Assembly (NCBI GenBank): GCA_019285715.1
Contig: CP079108.1
Coordinates: 2,867,001-2,931,000, forward strand
Source of the DNA: Sphingosinicellaceae bacterium
GTDB taxonomy: Bacteria; Pseudomonadota; Alphaproteobacteria; Sphingomonadales; Sphingomonadaceae
Length of the DNA stretch: 64,000 bases
Reading direction: 5' to 3'
The position numbers were made by a program, and so were the translations under genes. Shown here one piece after another: positions 8,387 through 17,853 of this stretch (positions are counted from its first letter, which is position 1; each line of letters begins with the position of its first letter). The notes below the pieces were generated by a model that had not been told where the DNA came from, ran no database searches, and saw nothing but the letters and a program-made list of their open reading frames with translations.

Positions 8387-11300
8387 ATGCTTTCCCTCCG
8401 CCTCCGCGCTACCCTCACTGCAACCCTGCTCGGCGTCGGCGCACTCGTCGCCGGCCGGGCGATGAGCGGACCCCAAGCTGCGGTCGAGCTGTTCTCGCCC
8501 ACCGGGTCGGTCGAGCGCCCCGAGCAGGTCAAGCTGCGCTTCACGACACCGATGGTGGCGTTCGGCGATCCCCGCCTGCCCGCTCCGGTCAGCGGCGCTT
8601 GCGCGGCCGGCGCGACCGGCCGCTGGGTCGACGCGCGGACCTATGCGATCGACTTCCCGAAGCCGCTGGCGGGTGGCCGGCGCTGCGTCTTCAATCTCAA
8701 CGCGGGCCTGAAGGACGCGAGCGGCGCGACCGTCGCTGGCCCCAGGACGTTCGCCTTCGACACCGGTGGCCCCAACCTCCGCGCCGCGATTCCCGAGGAG
8801 GACAGCGGCACCATCGAGGAAGACGCGGCCTTTCTGCTTGCGCTTAACGCCCGGCCCACGGCCGCCAGCATCGCCGCCCACGCCTCGTGCCGGATCGAGG
8901 GCATCGGCGAGGTCGTGCCGCTCGACATCCTGCCCGACGCCGACCGCGACCGCATCATGGCGGGTACCAAGCGCGATTATTCGATGCAGAACTTCCTCGG
9001 CAAGGCAGGCCTTCGCGCCGCCGAATACGAGGGCGAGGACATCGGGCCGCCGTCCGCCGTGATCGCGGTCAAGTGCCGCCGTACCCTGCCCGCCGGTGGC
9101 CGCATGTCGATCATCTGGGGGGCCGGTATTGCCAGCGCGGACGGCCTCGTCACCGCCGCCGGGACCCGCAAGGACTACCGCGTCCGCCCGGCGTTCGCCG
9201 CACGCTTCGAATGCTCGCGGAGCACCGCCGCTGCGTCGTGCTCGCCGCTGGAGGCGATGCGTGTCTCGTTCACCGGCAAGGTCCCCGCCGCGACCGCCGC
9301 CGCGATCCGCCTCGTCGGACCGAAGGGCTCGGTCGCGCCGACAGCCTTCGCCGCGCGTACCCAGACCGTCGACACCGTCGAGTGGAAAGGCCCCTTCGAC
9401 GAGCGCGCCAACTACCGCGTCGAGCTGCCCGCCAACCTGGCCGACGACGCCGGGCGCACCCTGACCAACGGCGCGCGCTTCCCGCTCGACACCCGCACCG
9501 GCGACCTGCCGCCGCTGGTCAAGTTCGCCGGCTCGTTCGGCATCGTCGAGGCGGCAGAGGGCGGCGTCTTGCCGGTTACGCTGCGTGCCGTCGAGGCCAA
9601 TGTCGCCGGTCTGCAGGTCGGCCCCGTGAAGGGTCGAGACCTGTCCGTCGAGGGCGATGCCCGGGTGGCGGAGTGGCTGCGCACGCTCGACAAGGCAGAG
9701 GAAAGCACCAGCTACGAGGAGCCGATCGCCGGGTCGAAGCAGACCACGACGATCAACACGACGCGCTCGACCCCGCTGATCAAGGCCGGTGCGCCCGCCA
9801 CCGCGCTGACCATCGCCAAGCCGAACGGGGCGCGCGCCTTCGAGGTCGTCGGCATCCCGCTCCGCACCAACGGCTTCCACGTCGTCGAGCTCGCCTCGCC
9901 GATCCTCGGCCGCGCCCTGCTGTCCAAGGGCGGCACGCGCTACGTCGCCAGCGCCGCGCTGGTCACCGACATGGCGGTGCATTTCCAGTGGGGCCGGGGC
10001 CGCAGCCTGGTCTGGGTCACCCGCCTCGCCGATGCATCGGTCGTCGCCGGCGCGAAGATCGCCATCCTCGACAGTTGCACCGGCGACGTGTTCTGGAGCG
10101 GCGTCACCGACACCTCGGGCCGCGCCCTGGTCCCCGACAGGCTCCCCGACCCATCGAGCTATGGCGGCTGCCGCAACTACGACTCGAGCCACCCGCTGAT
10201 GGTCAGCGCACGCACCGCGAACGACTACAGCTTCACCCTGACGAGCTGGAACAGCGGCATCCAGCCCGGCGATTTCCAGATGCCGACCGGCTACGGCGGC
10301 ACGCAGTCGGTGTGGCACTCGGTGTTCGACCGGACCTTGCTCCGCGCCGGCGAGACCGTCCACATCAAGCACTTCATCCGCGCCACCGACGACCGCGGGC
10401 TCAGCCTGCCGACCAACCTGCCCAAAAAGCCCAGCCTGGTCATTCGCCACACCGGCTCCGACCAGCAATGGGAAATCCCGCTGGCGCTCGGCGCGGACGG
10501 CATCGGGGTCAGCGAGTGGGCGATCCCGAAGGCGGCGGCGCTCGGCGACTACGAGGTGTCGATCGGCGAGATCGGCCAGACCGGCGCCCGCCACGTCTCG
10601 GGCAGCTTCAAGGTCGACGAGTTCCGCCTGCCGACGATCCGCGCCTCGGTGCGCGGCCCCGGCACGCACCAGATCGCGCCCGCGTCGGTACCGCTCGACC
10701 TGTCGCTGACCTACCTGTCCGGCGGCGCGGTCAATCGCGCTCCGGTCAAGCTCCGCACCCAGGTCGAGCCGCGCGAAATCAGCGCCGCCGACTATCCGAA
10801 CTTCAGCTTCGGCGGCGAGACCCTGGTCGCGGGCATCGTCCCCCTCGACGGTGGCGAGGAAGCGCCCTCTGCCGCTCCGCTCCGCGCCTCGGTCCAGCCG
10901 GTGACGCTGGCCGCGAACGGCGGCGCGCGGGTGACAATCGACAAGTTGCCACCCGTGACAGTGCCGTCGCGCCTGGTTGCCGAGATGGACTATGACGACG
11001 CCAACGGCGAGGTCGCGACCACCGCCGCCAAGATCGACCTCGACCCGTCAGGGCTGCACGTCGGCATCGCCGGCGACGGCTGGCTGGCCAAGGCCGACGA
11101 CCTGCGGCTCAAGATGGTCGTGCTCGACCTCGACGACAAACCGGTGCGCGGCGCCAAGGTCTCGGTCGCGCTGTTCAGCCGCGAAACCTACTCTTACCGC
11201 AAGCGGCTGATCGGCGGCTTCTACAGCTACGACAACAGCCGCGAGACCAAGGAACTCGGCAAGACCTGCAGCGGCACGTCGGATGACAAGGGCCTCGTCA

Positions 11301-14185
11301 CCTGCGCCATCGACGTCGGCGTGTCGGGCGAGGTCATCGCCCAGGCCACCGTCCGCGACAATGCCGGACGCCTGTCGCAGGCGACCAAGTCGGTCTGGCT
11401 CGCGGGCGACGACGACTGGTACTTCGGCGGCGACAACGGAGACCGCATGGACGTCGTCGCAGAGGCTCCCGAATACCCCGCCGGAGGCGTCGCGCGCCTG
11501 CAGGTCCGGATGCCGTTCCGCACCGCGACCGCGCTGGTCAGCGTGCTCCGCGACGGCGTCGTCGACAGCTTCGTCACCCAGCTCAGCGGCAAGGACCCGG
11601 TCGTCGAAGTCCAGCTCAAGCGCGGCTATGCGCCCAACGTCTACGTCTCGGTGCTGGCGGTGCGCGGGCGCGTGGCGGGCTGGCGGCTGTGGCTCGCCGA
11701 CCTCGCACGGCGCTGGAACCTGCCGTGGATTTCGCGCGACGCCGCCTCGCCGACCGCGCTGATCGACCTCGCCAAGCCGAGCTACCGCCTCGGCATGACC
11801 AAGATCCGCGTCGGCTGGGGCGATCATCGCCTCGGGGTCAAGGTCGCCACCGATGCGCCGACCTACGGCGTCCGCAAGATCGCGCAGGCGGCGGTCACAG
11901 TGACGCCGCCCAAGGGTCGCGCGCTCCCCGCTGGCTCCGAGATCGCCTTTGCCGCGGTCGACGAGGCGTTGCTCCAGCTTTCCGACAACCCGAGCTGGGA
12001 CGTGCTCACCGCGATGATGGGCGAGCGCCCGGTGTGGGTGCAGACCTCGACCGCACAGGGGCAGGTCGTCGGCAAGCGCCACTACGGTCTCAAGGCGGTC
12101 GCGGCGGGTGGCGACGGCGGTGCGTCCGCGGGCGGCCTGACCCGCAAGGACTTTCAGCCGCTGCTGCTGTGGCAGGCGCGCGTCCCCCTCGACGGGCAGG
12201 GCCGCGCCCGCATCGCGGTGCCGCTGAACGACGCGCTGTCGGGCTTTCGCCTCGTCGCGGTGGCGAGCGGCGGCAGCGACCTGTTCGGGATGGGTGCGAC
12301 CACCATCCGCACCACCCAGCCGCTCCAGATCCTGCCGGGTATCCCGCCGCTGGTCCGCGAGGGCGACCGCTACGTCGCCACCGTGCTGGCGCGAAATGCG
12401 ACGAGCAAGCCGATGCGCGTCGTGCTGACCGGTCACGCCGGCGCGACGACCCTACCGACCAAGACCGTCGACATCGCCGCCAACGACGCGGTCACCGTCG
12501 GCTGGGGCATCCTCGCCCCCGCCAATCCGGGCGAGATCGTGTGGGCGATCAGCGGCAACGCCGGCACCGCCACCGACGCCGTGCAGGTCCCGCAGACCGT
12601 AGCACCCGCCGTGCCCGTTGCGGTCTGGCAGTCGACCCTCGTCCAGCTCAGCCCGCAGATCCAATTCCCGGTCGCGCTGCCGGTCGGCGGCATTCCGGGC
12701 CGCGGCGGCCTCGACGTGGCGCTCGCCCGCACGCTCGGCGGCTCGCTGCCCGGGGTCCGCGCTTACATGGCGCAGTACCGCTACGACTGCATCGAGCAGC
12801 AGCTCAGCCGCGCCGTCGCGCTCGGCGACCGCGCGATGTGGGACCGGTCGGCGGCACTGCTCCCCGCCTATCTCGACGGCGACGGGCTGGTGCGCTTCTT
12901 CCCCGCCGACTGGATCGCCGGCGACGATAGCCTGACCGCCTATGTCCTGCGCCTGTCTGCGGAAGCCGGCTGGCCGCTCCCCGACGACCCGCGCGCCAAG
13001 ATGATCGCCGGCCTGCAAAGCTTCATCGCCAGCAAGACGACCCGCAGCCACGCCAACGTGCTGGTCCTCGACAAGGCGAGCGGCGACATCGGCCTCGCGG
13101 GCTTCGGCGGCGACCTTGCCACCCGCCGCCTCGGCGCGGTCGCGGCGCTCACATCGGTCAAGTCGGCGACCCCGGCGATGGTCGAGCCGATCGCGCTGAC
13201 CCCCGATGCGTGGCCGACCAGCGGCGTCGTCGACTGGGCCTATATCCTGCAGACCTTGCCCGGCATCCCCGACGCGCAGGTCAAGCTGACATCGGCCTCG
13301 AACGTGCTGCGCGCCCGCCTCGACCTGCAGGGTACGCGGCTGACCATCGCCCGCAGCGACGACCCATGGCAGCTCCTCGCTTCGCCGGACAGCACCGCCG
13401 CGCGCCTGCTCGCGACGGTCTCGGCCCTGCCCGACTGGCGCGCCGACGCGGGCGGGCTGGCACGCGGCCTGATGCTCAAGCAGCAGCGCGGCCACTGGGA
13501 CACCACGGTCGCCAACGCGGTCGGCACGCTGGCGATGCGCAAGTTCTCGAGCATCTTCGAGAGTGAGCCCGTCACCGGCACCACGCAGGTCACCGTCGGC
13601 CCCGAGGCAAAATCGTTCGCCTGGAGCGGCAACCCCGACCCCGCGACACTGGCGTGGCCGACCACCAAGACCCAGCTGACCCTGACCCATTCGGGCACCG
13701 GGGCGCCGTGGGCGACCGTCACTTCGCGCGCCGCCGTGCCGCTGACCGCGCCCTTCGCCAGCGGCTTCGCGGTCAGCCGGCAGGTGTTCATCGTCAGCCG
13801 CTCGGTCGCGGGCCGCTGGAGCCGCGGCGACGTCATGCGGGTCCGGATCACCGTCACGCCGCGCGCACCGATCGAGTGGGTGGTTATCGACGACCCCGTG
13901 CCCGCCGGCGCGACGGTCCTCGGCGGCTCGCTCGGCGGGCGTTCCGAAATGCTTGCGGGCGCGGACACCAGCGGCCTGCAGCCGACCTTCGTCGAGCGCC
14001 GCAGCGACGCCGTCCACGCCCACTACGAGTCGATGCCGAAGGGGACGATCACCTACGAATACACGCTTCGCCTCAACAGCGAGGGTGTGTTCCGGATGCC
14101 GCCGACGCGGGTCGAGGCGCTGTACTCGCCTGAGATGATGGCGATGGTCCCGAACCATGTGGTCGAGGTGGCGGCGGCGAAGTGA
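8387..14185 (+). CDS. Bacterial alpha-2-macroglobulin with intact thioester motif
   Basis: A 1932-residue protein with an N-terminal hydrophobic signal (TLTATLLGVGALVAG). No lipobox cysteine is present, unlike the lipoprotein form known from E. coli. The macroglobulin domains run through the first two thirds. Near residue 1468 the sequence YRYDCIEQQLSRA holds the CxEQ thioester that covalently traps proteases, followed by the alpha-helical thioester domain and a receptor-like C-terminal domain with VVIDDPVPAG. Bacterial members protect the periplasm against host or competitor proteases. The stop overlaps the pbpC GTG start, the classic pairing in which PBP1C repairs the wall while the macroglobulin traps proteases. 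Confidence 0.95.
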   Translation: MLSLRLRATLTATLLGVGALVAGRAMSGPQAAVELFSPTGSVERPEQVKLRFTTPMVAFGDPRLPAPVSGACAAGATGRWVDARTYAIDFPKPLAGGRRCVFNLNAGLKDASGATVAGPRTFAFDTGGPNLRAAIPEEDSGTIEEDAAFLLALNARPTAASIAAHASCRIEGIGEVVPLDILPDADRDRIMAGTKRDYSMQNFLGKAGLRAAEYEGEDIGPPSAVIAVKCRRTLPAGGRMSIIWGAGIASADGLVTAAGTRKDYRVRPAFAARFECSRSTAAASCSPLEAMRVSFTGKVPAATAAAIRLVGPKGSVAPTAFAARTQTVDTVEWKGPFDERANYRVELPANLADDAGRTLTNGARFPLDTRTGDLPPLVKFAGSFGIVEAAEGGVLPVTLRAVEANVAGLQVGPVKGRDLSVEGDARVAEWLRTLDKAEESTSYEEPIAGSKQTTTINTTRSTPLIKAGAPATALTIAKPNGARAFEVVGIPLRTNGFHVVELASPILGRALLSKGGTRYVASAALVTDMAVHFQWGRGRSLVWVTRLADASVVAGAKIAILDSCTGDVFWSGVTDTSGRALVPDRLPDPSSYGGCRNYDSSHPLMVSARTANDYSFTLTSWNSGIQPGDFQMPTGYGGTQSVWHSVFDRTLLRAGETVHIKHFIRATDDRGLSLPTNLPKKPSLVIRHTGSDQQWEIPLALGADGIGVSEWAIPKAAALGDYEVSIGEIGQTGARHVSGSFKVDEFRLPTIRASVRGPGTHQIAPASVPLDLSLTYLSGGAVNRAPVKLRTQVEPREISAADYPNFSFGGETLVAGIVPLDGGEEAPSAAPLRASVQPVTLAANGGARVTIDKLPPVTVPSRLVAEMDYDDANGEVATTAAKIDLDPSGLHVGIAGDGWLAKADDLRLKMVVLDLDDKPVRGAKVSVALFSRETYSYRKRLIGGFYSYDNSRETKELGKTCSGTSDDKGLVTCAIDVGVSGEVIAQATVRDNAGRLSQATKSVWLAGDDDWYFGGDNGDRMDVVAEAPEYPAGGVARLQVRMPFRTATALVSVLRDGVVDSFVTQLSGKDPVVEVQLKRGYAPNVYVSVLAVRGRVAGWRLWLADLARRWNLPWISRDAASPTALIDLAKPSYRLGMTKIRVGWGDHRLGVKVATDAPTYGVRKIAQAAVTVTPPKGRALPAGSEIAFAAVDEALLQLSDNPSWDVLTAMMGERPVWVQTSTAQGQVVGKRHYGLKAVAAGGDGGASAGGLTRKDFQPLLLWQARVPLDGQGRARIAVPLNDALSGFRLVAVASGGSDLFGMGATTIRTTQPLQILPGIPPLVREGDRYVATVLARNATSKPMRVVLTGHAGATTLPTKTVDIAANDAVTVGWGILAPANPGEIVWAISGNAGTATDAVQVPQTVAPAVPVAVWQSTLVQLSPQIQFPVALPVGGIPGRGGLDVALARTLGGSLPGVRAYMAQYRYDCIEQQLSRAVALGDRAMWDRSAALLPAYLDGDGLVRFFPADWIAGDDSLTAYVLRLSAEAGWPLPDDPRAKMIAGLQSFIASKTTRSHANVLVLDKASGDIGLAGFGGDLATRRLGAVAALTSVKSATPAMVEPIALTPDAWPTSGVVDWAYILQTLPGIPDAQVKLTSASNVLRARLDLQGTRLTIARSDDPWQLLASPDSTAARLLATVSALPDWRADAGGLARGLMLKQQRGHWDTTVANAVGTLAMRKFSSIFESEPVTGTTQVTVGPEAKSFAWSGNPDPATLAWPTTKTQLTLTHSGTGAPWATVTSRAAVPLTAPFASGFAVSRQVFIVSRSVAGRWSRGDVMRVRITVTPRAPIEWVVIDDPVPAGATVLGGSLGGRSEMLAGADTSGLQPTFVERRSDAVHAHYESMPKGTITYEYTLRLNSEGVFRMPPTRVEALYSPEMMAMVPNHVVEVAAAK

Positions 14186-16266
14186 GGCGCTGGCACTGGC
14201 GGGCGGCCCTAGCCGGGCTGGCGCTGGCCCTTGTTGTGGCAACATGGCCGCCCGCCATGCCGAGTTACGCCGCCACCCGCGCCGCGTGGAACAGCAGCGA
14301 GGCGCGTCTCCTCGCCCGCGACGGGCAGGTCCTCGACATCGTCCGCGCCGACCCGAAGGTCCGCCGCCTCGACTGGGTGCCGCTGCCCCGTATCGCCGCA
14401 CCCCTCGTCGCCATTGCCGTCGCCTCCGAGGACAAGCGCTTCCGCGAACACGGCGGTATCGACTGGCGCGGCGTCGGCGGAGCGCTCCGCGACCGCATCG
14501 CGGGCCGCCCGACGCGGGGTGCGAGCACGATCACCATGCAACTCGCCGGACTGCTGTCCAAAGACCTCGGGACTAGCGGAAATCGGACATGGCGGCAGAA
14601 GCTGCGGCAAACCCGAGCCGCCGGGGCGATCGAGGCCAGCTGGACCAAAGACCAGATCCTCGAGGCGTGGTTCAACCTGCTGCCCTTCCGCGGCGACCTG
14701 ATCGGCGTCGATGCGGCGGCGCGGAGCCTGGCCGGGGTGCCGCCCGCCGCCCTCAACGTCGCGCAGTCGCGCGTGCTCGCGGCGCTGATCCCGGCGCCCT
14801 CCGCGTCGCCGCGCCGGGTCGCCGAGCGCGCCTGCCGCGGCGCGCCGGACCTCTGCCCCGCGCTGACGACCGCTGCCGAGACGATGCTCGGGCCCCGCTC
14901 GGCGCTCCCCGACCCCGGCCTTGCGCCTCAGCTTGCGGCCAAGTTGCTCGGCCCCGACGTGCGGAGCGTCCGCACGACCATCGACGCCGGCTTGCAGCGC
15001 GTCGTCGCCGACATCCTCGGCCGGCGTCTTGCAGCGCTGTCGGCGCGCAACGTCCGCGACGGCGCGGCGATCGTCGTCGACAACGCGAGCGGCGACATCC
15101 TCGCCTATGTCGCGAGCGGCGGCGCGGCCTCGACCAGCGGGGCGGTCGACGGCGCGAGCGCACCGCGGCAGGCCGGGTCGACCCTCAAGCCGTTCCTCTA
15201 CGGCCTCGCCATCGAGCGCAAACTGCTGACCGCCGCGAGCGTCCTCGACGATGCCCCTGTCGACCTAGACACCGCCAACGGCCTGTACATCCCGCAAAAT
15301 TACGACCGCAGCTTCCGCGGCCCGGTCAGCGCGCGCTCGGCGCTCGGCAACAGCCTTAACGTCCCCGCGGTTCGGACGCTGCTCCTGGTCGGGGTCGACG
15401 CGTTCCGCGACCGGCTGTTCGACTCCGGTTACCGCGGCATCTCCAAGGACGGCGATTACTACGGGTTCAGCCTCGCGCTTGGGTCGGCGGAGGTCACGCT
15501 CGTCGAGCAGGCATCCGCCTACCGCAGCCTGGCGCGCGGCGGCCGCTGGTCGCCGCTACGGCTGGAGATGGGCACGCCGCTTGCCGACCGACAGGTACTG
15601 GGCGCCCCGGCGGCGGGCATCGTCGCGGACATGATCGGCGACAACGCGGCACGCACCTCGACCTTCGGCTCCGACAACGCGCTGGCGCTGCCATTCTGGG
15701 CGGCGGTCAAGACCGGCACCTCCAAGGCGCTGCGCGACAACTGGTGCATCGGCTTCACCGACCGCTTCACGGTGGCGGTGTGGGTCGGTAATTTCGAGGG
15801 CGACGCGATGGGCGCGGGCGTCTCGGGGACCGATGGCGGTGCCCCGGCATGGCGCGAGATCATGCTGTACCTCCACCGCGACGCGCCCGGCCACCAGCCG
15901 CCGCACCCAGGCCTCGTCGCGTCACGCGTCGTCTTCAGCCCCGCAATCGAGCCGCCGCGCACCGAGCTGTTCCTGCCGGGCACCGCGCTGTCACTGGTCC
16001 GCGTCGCGCCCCCGGAGGCCGAGCGCCCGCGCCTGCTCAGCCCGACCAACGGCACGGTGATCGCACTCGACCCCGATATTCCGGCGGCGCGGCAGCGGGT
16101 CGGGGTTCGGGTTGCCGGGGGTGTGCCGGGGCTGAAGCTCAATGTCGACGGGCGCTCGTTGCCGCTGAGCGGGGCGCTGTGGCCGCCGTTGCCGGGGGCG
16201 CATTATTTCACGCTGCGAGGGGCGGACGGGCGAGTGCTCGACCGGGCGCTGGTGACGGTGCGGTGA
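14182..16266 (+). CDS. pbpC: Penicillin-binding protein 1C
   Basis: This 694-residue bifunctional class A PBP begins with GTG in a 4-bp overlap with the macroglobulin gene. A single N-terminal anchor is followed by the GT51 domain with the catalytic Glu near residue 83 (ASEDKRFREHGGIDW) and RGASTITMQLAGLL. The transpeptidase domain has STLK with Ser near 333, SLN in LGNSLNVPAVR, and KTGTS. The last ~90 residues are the BiPBP C-terminal domain characteristic of PBP1C. All catalytic motifs are present. It polymerises glycan and cross-links peptides in the periplasm. Confidence 0.95.
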   Translation: MRRWHWRAALAGLALALVVATWPPAMPSYAATRAAWNSSEARLLARDGQVLDIVRADPKVRRLDWVPLPRIAAPLVAIAVASEDKRFREHGGIDWRGVGGALRDRIAGRPTRGASTITMQLAGLLSKDLGTSGNRTWRQKLRQTRAAGAIEASWTKDQILEAWFNLLPFRGDLIGVDAAARSLAGVPPAALNVAQSRVLAALIPAPSASPRRVAERACRGAPDLCPALTTAAETMLGPRSALPDPGLAPQLAAKLLGPDVRSVRTTIDAGLQRVVADILGRRLAALSARNVRDGAAIVVDNASGDILAYVASGGAASTSGAVDGASAPRQAGSTLKPFLYGLAIERKLLTAASVLDDAPVDLDTANGLYIPQNYDRSFRGPVSARSALGNSLNVPAVRTLLLVGVDAFRDRLFDSGYRGISKDGDYYGFSLALGSAEVTLVEQASAYRSLARGGRWSPLRLEMGTPLADRQVLGAPAAGIVADMIGDNAARTSTFGSDNALALPFWAAVKTGTSKALRDNWCIGFTDRFTVAVWVGNFEGDAMGAGVSGTDGGAPAWREIMLYLHRDAPGHQPPHPGLVASRVVFSPAIEPPRTELFLPGTALSLVRVAPPEAERPRLLSPTNGTVIALDPDIPAARQRVGVRVAGGVPGLKLNVDGRSLPLSGALWPPLPGAHYFTLRGADGRVLDRALVTVR

Positions 16267-16268
16267 CA

Positions 16269-16298
16269 CTTCCCTCTCCCGCTTGCGGGAGAGGGAAG
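16269..16298. terminator. Bidirectional hairpin between convergent pbpC and crtI
   Basis: Twelve bases at 16269-16280 are perfectly complementary to 16287-16298, with a short GC/TT centre. The hairpin lies 2 bp after the pbpC stop and 4 bp before the crtI stop, so it can end transcription from both sides. There is no strong T-run; the sequence also resembles the small palindromic repeats found elsewhere in this window. Confidence 0.6.
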
Positions 16299-16302
16299 AG
16301 CA

Positions 16303-17853
16303 CTACGCCCCCAGCATCAGCTTCGCCGTCGCCTTCGCGCTCCCGACCACCCCCGGAATTCCCGCCCCCGGGTGCGTCCCCGCCCCGACGAAATACAGGT
16401 TCGACAGCACATCGTCGCGGTTGTGCGTGCGGAAATAGGCCGACTGCCACAGCACCGGCTCGAGGCTGAACGCCGACCCGAGGTGCGCATTCAGCTCGGT
16501 CGAGAAATCCTTCGGCGTGAAGGTCCGCATCGTCACCAGGTCCTCCTTCAGGCCCGGCAGGATGCGGCGCTCCAGCGCCTCGAGGATGACGTTCGCGTAC
16601 TTCGGCGCCTCCGCGTCCCAGTCGATGTCGAGCTTGCCGCGATGCGGGACCGGCGACAGCACGTAGAAGGCGCTGCAACCCGGCGGGGCCATCGCCGGGT
16701 CGGTCGCGGTCGGGTGGTGCAGATAGAGCGAGAAGTCCTCGGCGAGCTCGCCGCCGCCGTAGATGTCGGCCAGCAGTTCCTTGTAGCGGTGCCCGAACAG
16801 GATCGAGTGGTGGCGCACGTCGGGATGCTGCCGCTTGAGGCCGAAGTACGTCACGAACAGCGACGGCGAAAAGCTGCGGCGCTTCATCGACCTGGCCATC
16901 GCCTTCCCACGCGGATGCTCGCTGAGCAGCCCCTCGTACGTGTGGACGACGTCGGCGTTCGAGGCGACGGTGTCGAAGCTGCCGCTCCAGCCGTCTTTCG
17001 TCCGCACGCCGGTGACGCGCGCCCCGTCGGCGGTGATCTGCTCGACGCCGTCGCCGATGCGGACGGTGCCGCCGAGGTCCTCGAACAATTTGACCATGCC
17101 CTTGATCAGCGCGTTGGTGCCGCCGCGTGGGAACCACACGCCCCACTTCTTCTCGAGCGCGTGGATCAGCGCGTAGATACTGCTGGTCTTGAACGGATTG
17201 CCGCCGACGAGCAGCGAGTGGAAGCTGAACGCCTGCCGCAGCTGCTCGTCCTTGATGTAGCTCGCGACGATCGAATAGACGGAGCGGAAAGCCTGGTATT
17301 TCATCAGGCTGGGGGCGGCCTTGAGCATCGACTTGAAGTCGAGGAACGCCTCATGGCCGAGCTTTTCATAACCCTCGTGGAACACCCCCTCGCTGTATTC
17401 GAGGAACTTCTTGTAGCCCTCGACGTCGCGCGGTGACTTGGCGGCGATCTGGGCGAACAACGCCTTGTCATCGTTGGAATAGTCGAAGACCGTGCCGTCC
17501 TCCCACAGCAGCCGGTAGAACGGCGTCACCGGCATCAGCTCGACATAGTCCGACAGCTTGCGGCCCGACAGTTCCCACAGTTCCTCGAGGCACGAAGGGT
17601 CGGTGATCACGGTCGGCCCGGCATCAAAGACGAAACCCTGGTCTTCGAAGACGTAGGCACGACCGCCGGGCTTGTCGCGGCTCTCGATCAGCGTCGTCTG
17701 AACGCCGGCCGACTGCAGCCGGATGGCGAGCGCGAGGCCGCCGAACCCGGCACCGATGACGCACGCGGTGCGAAGCGCCGGATGGGCCGCGACCGGCTTC
17801 GCCTGCACGGCGGTAGGCTTTGCCTGGACAGCGGGGGTGAGGACAGTGCTCAT
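16303..17853 (-). CDS. crtI: Phytoene desaturase
   Basis: A 516-residue FAD-dependent carotenoid desaturase that would convert phytoene to lycopene. The dinucleotide motif is VIGAGFGGLALAIRL followed by the ESRDKPGGRAY loop, and the C-terminal FAD motif is NLYFVGAGTHPGAGIPGVVG, the CrtI signature. The first ~27 residues carry an unusual duplicated AVQAKP stretch ahead of the Rossmann strand. It overlaps the crtY stop by four bases and is the second gene of a crtY-crtI operon. No phytoene synthase (crtB) or geranylgeranyl synthase (crtE) gene is in the window. Confidence 0.95.
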   Translation of the reverse strand: MSTVLTPAVQAKPTAVQAKPVAAHPALRTACVIGAGFGGLALAIRLQSAGVQTTLIESRDKPGGRAYVFEDQGFVFDAGPTVITDPSCLEELWELSGRKLSDYVELMPVTPFYRLLWEDGTVFDYSNDDKALFAQIAAKSPRDVEGYKKFLEYSEGVFHEGYEKLGHEAFLDFKSMLKAAPSLMKYQAFRSVYSIVASYIKDEQLRQAFSFHSLLVGGNPFKTSSIYALIHALEKKWGVWFPRGGTNALIKGMVKLFEDLGGTVRIGDGVEQITADGARVTGVRTKDGWSGSFDTVASNADVVHTYEGLLSEHPRGKAMARSMKRRSFSPSLFVTYFGLKRQHPDVRHHSILFGHRYKELLADIYGGGELAEDFSLYLHHPTATDPAMAPPGCSAFYVLSPVPHRGKLDIDWDAEAPKYANVILEALERRILPGLKEDLVTMRTFTPKDFSTELNAHLGSAFSLEPVLWQSAYFRTHNRDDVLSNLYFVGAGTHPGAGIPGVVGSAKATAKLMLGA

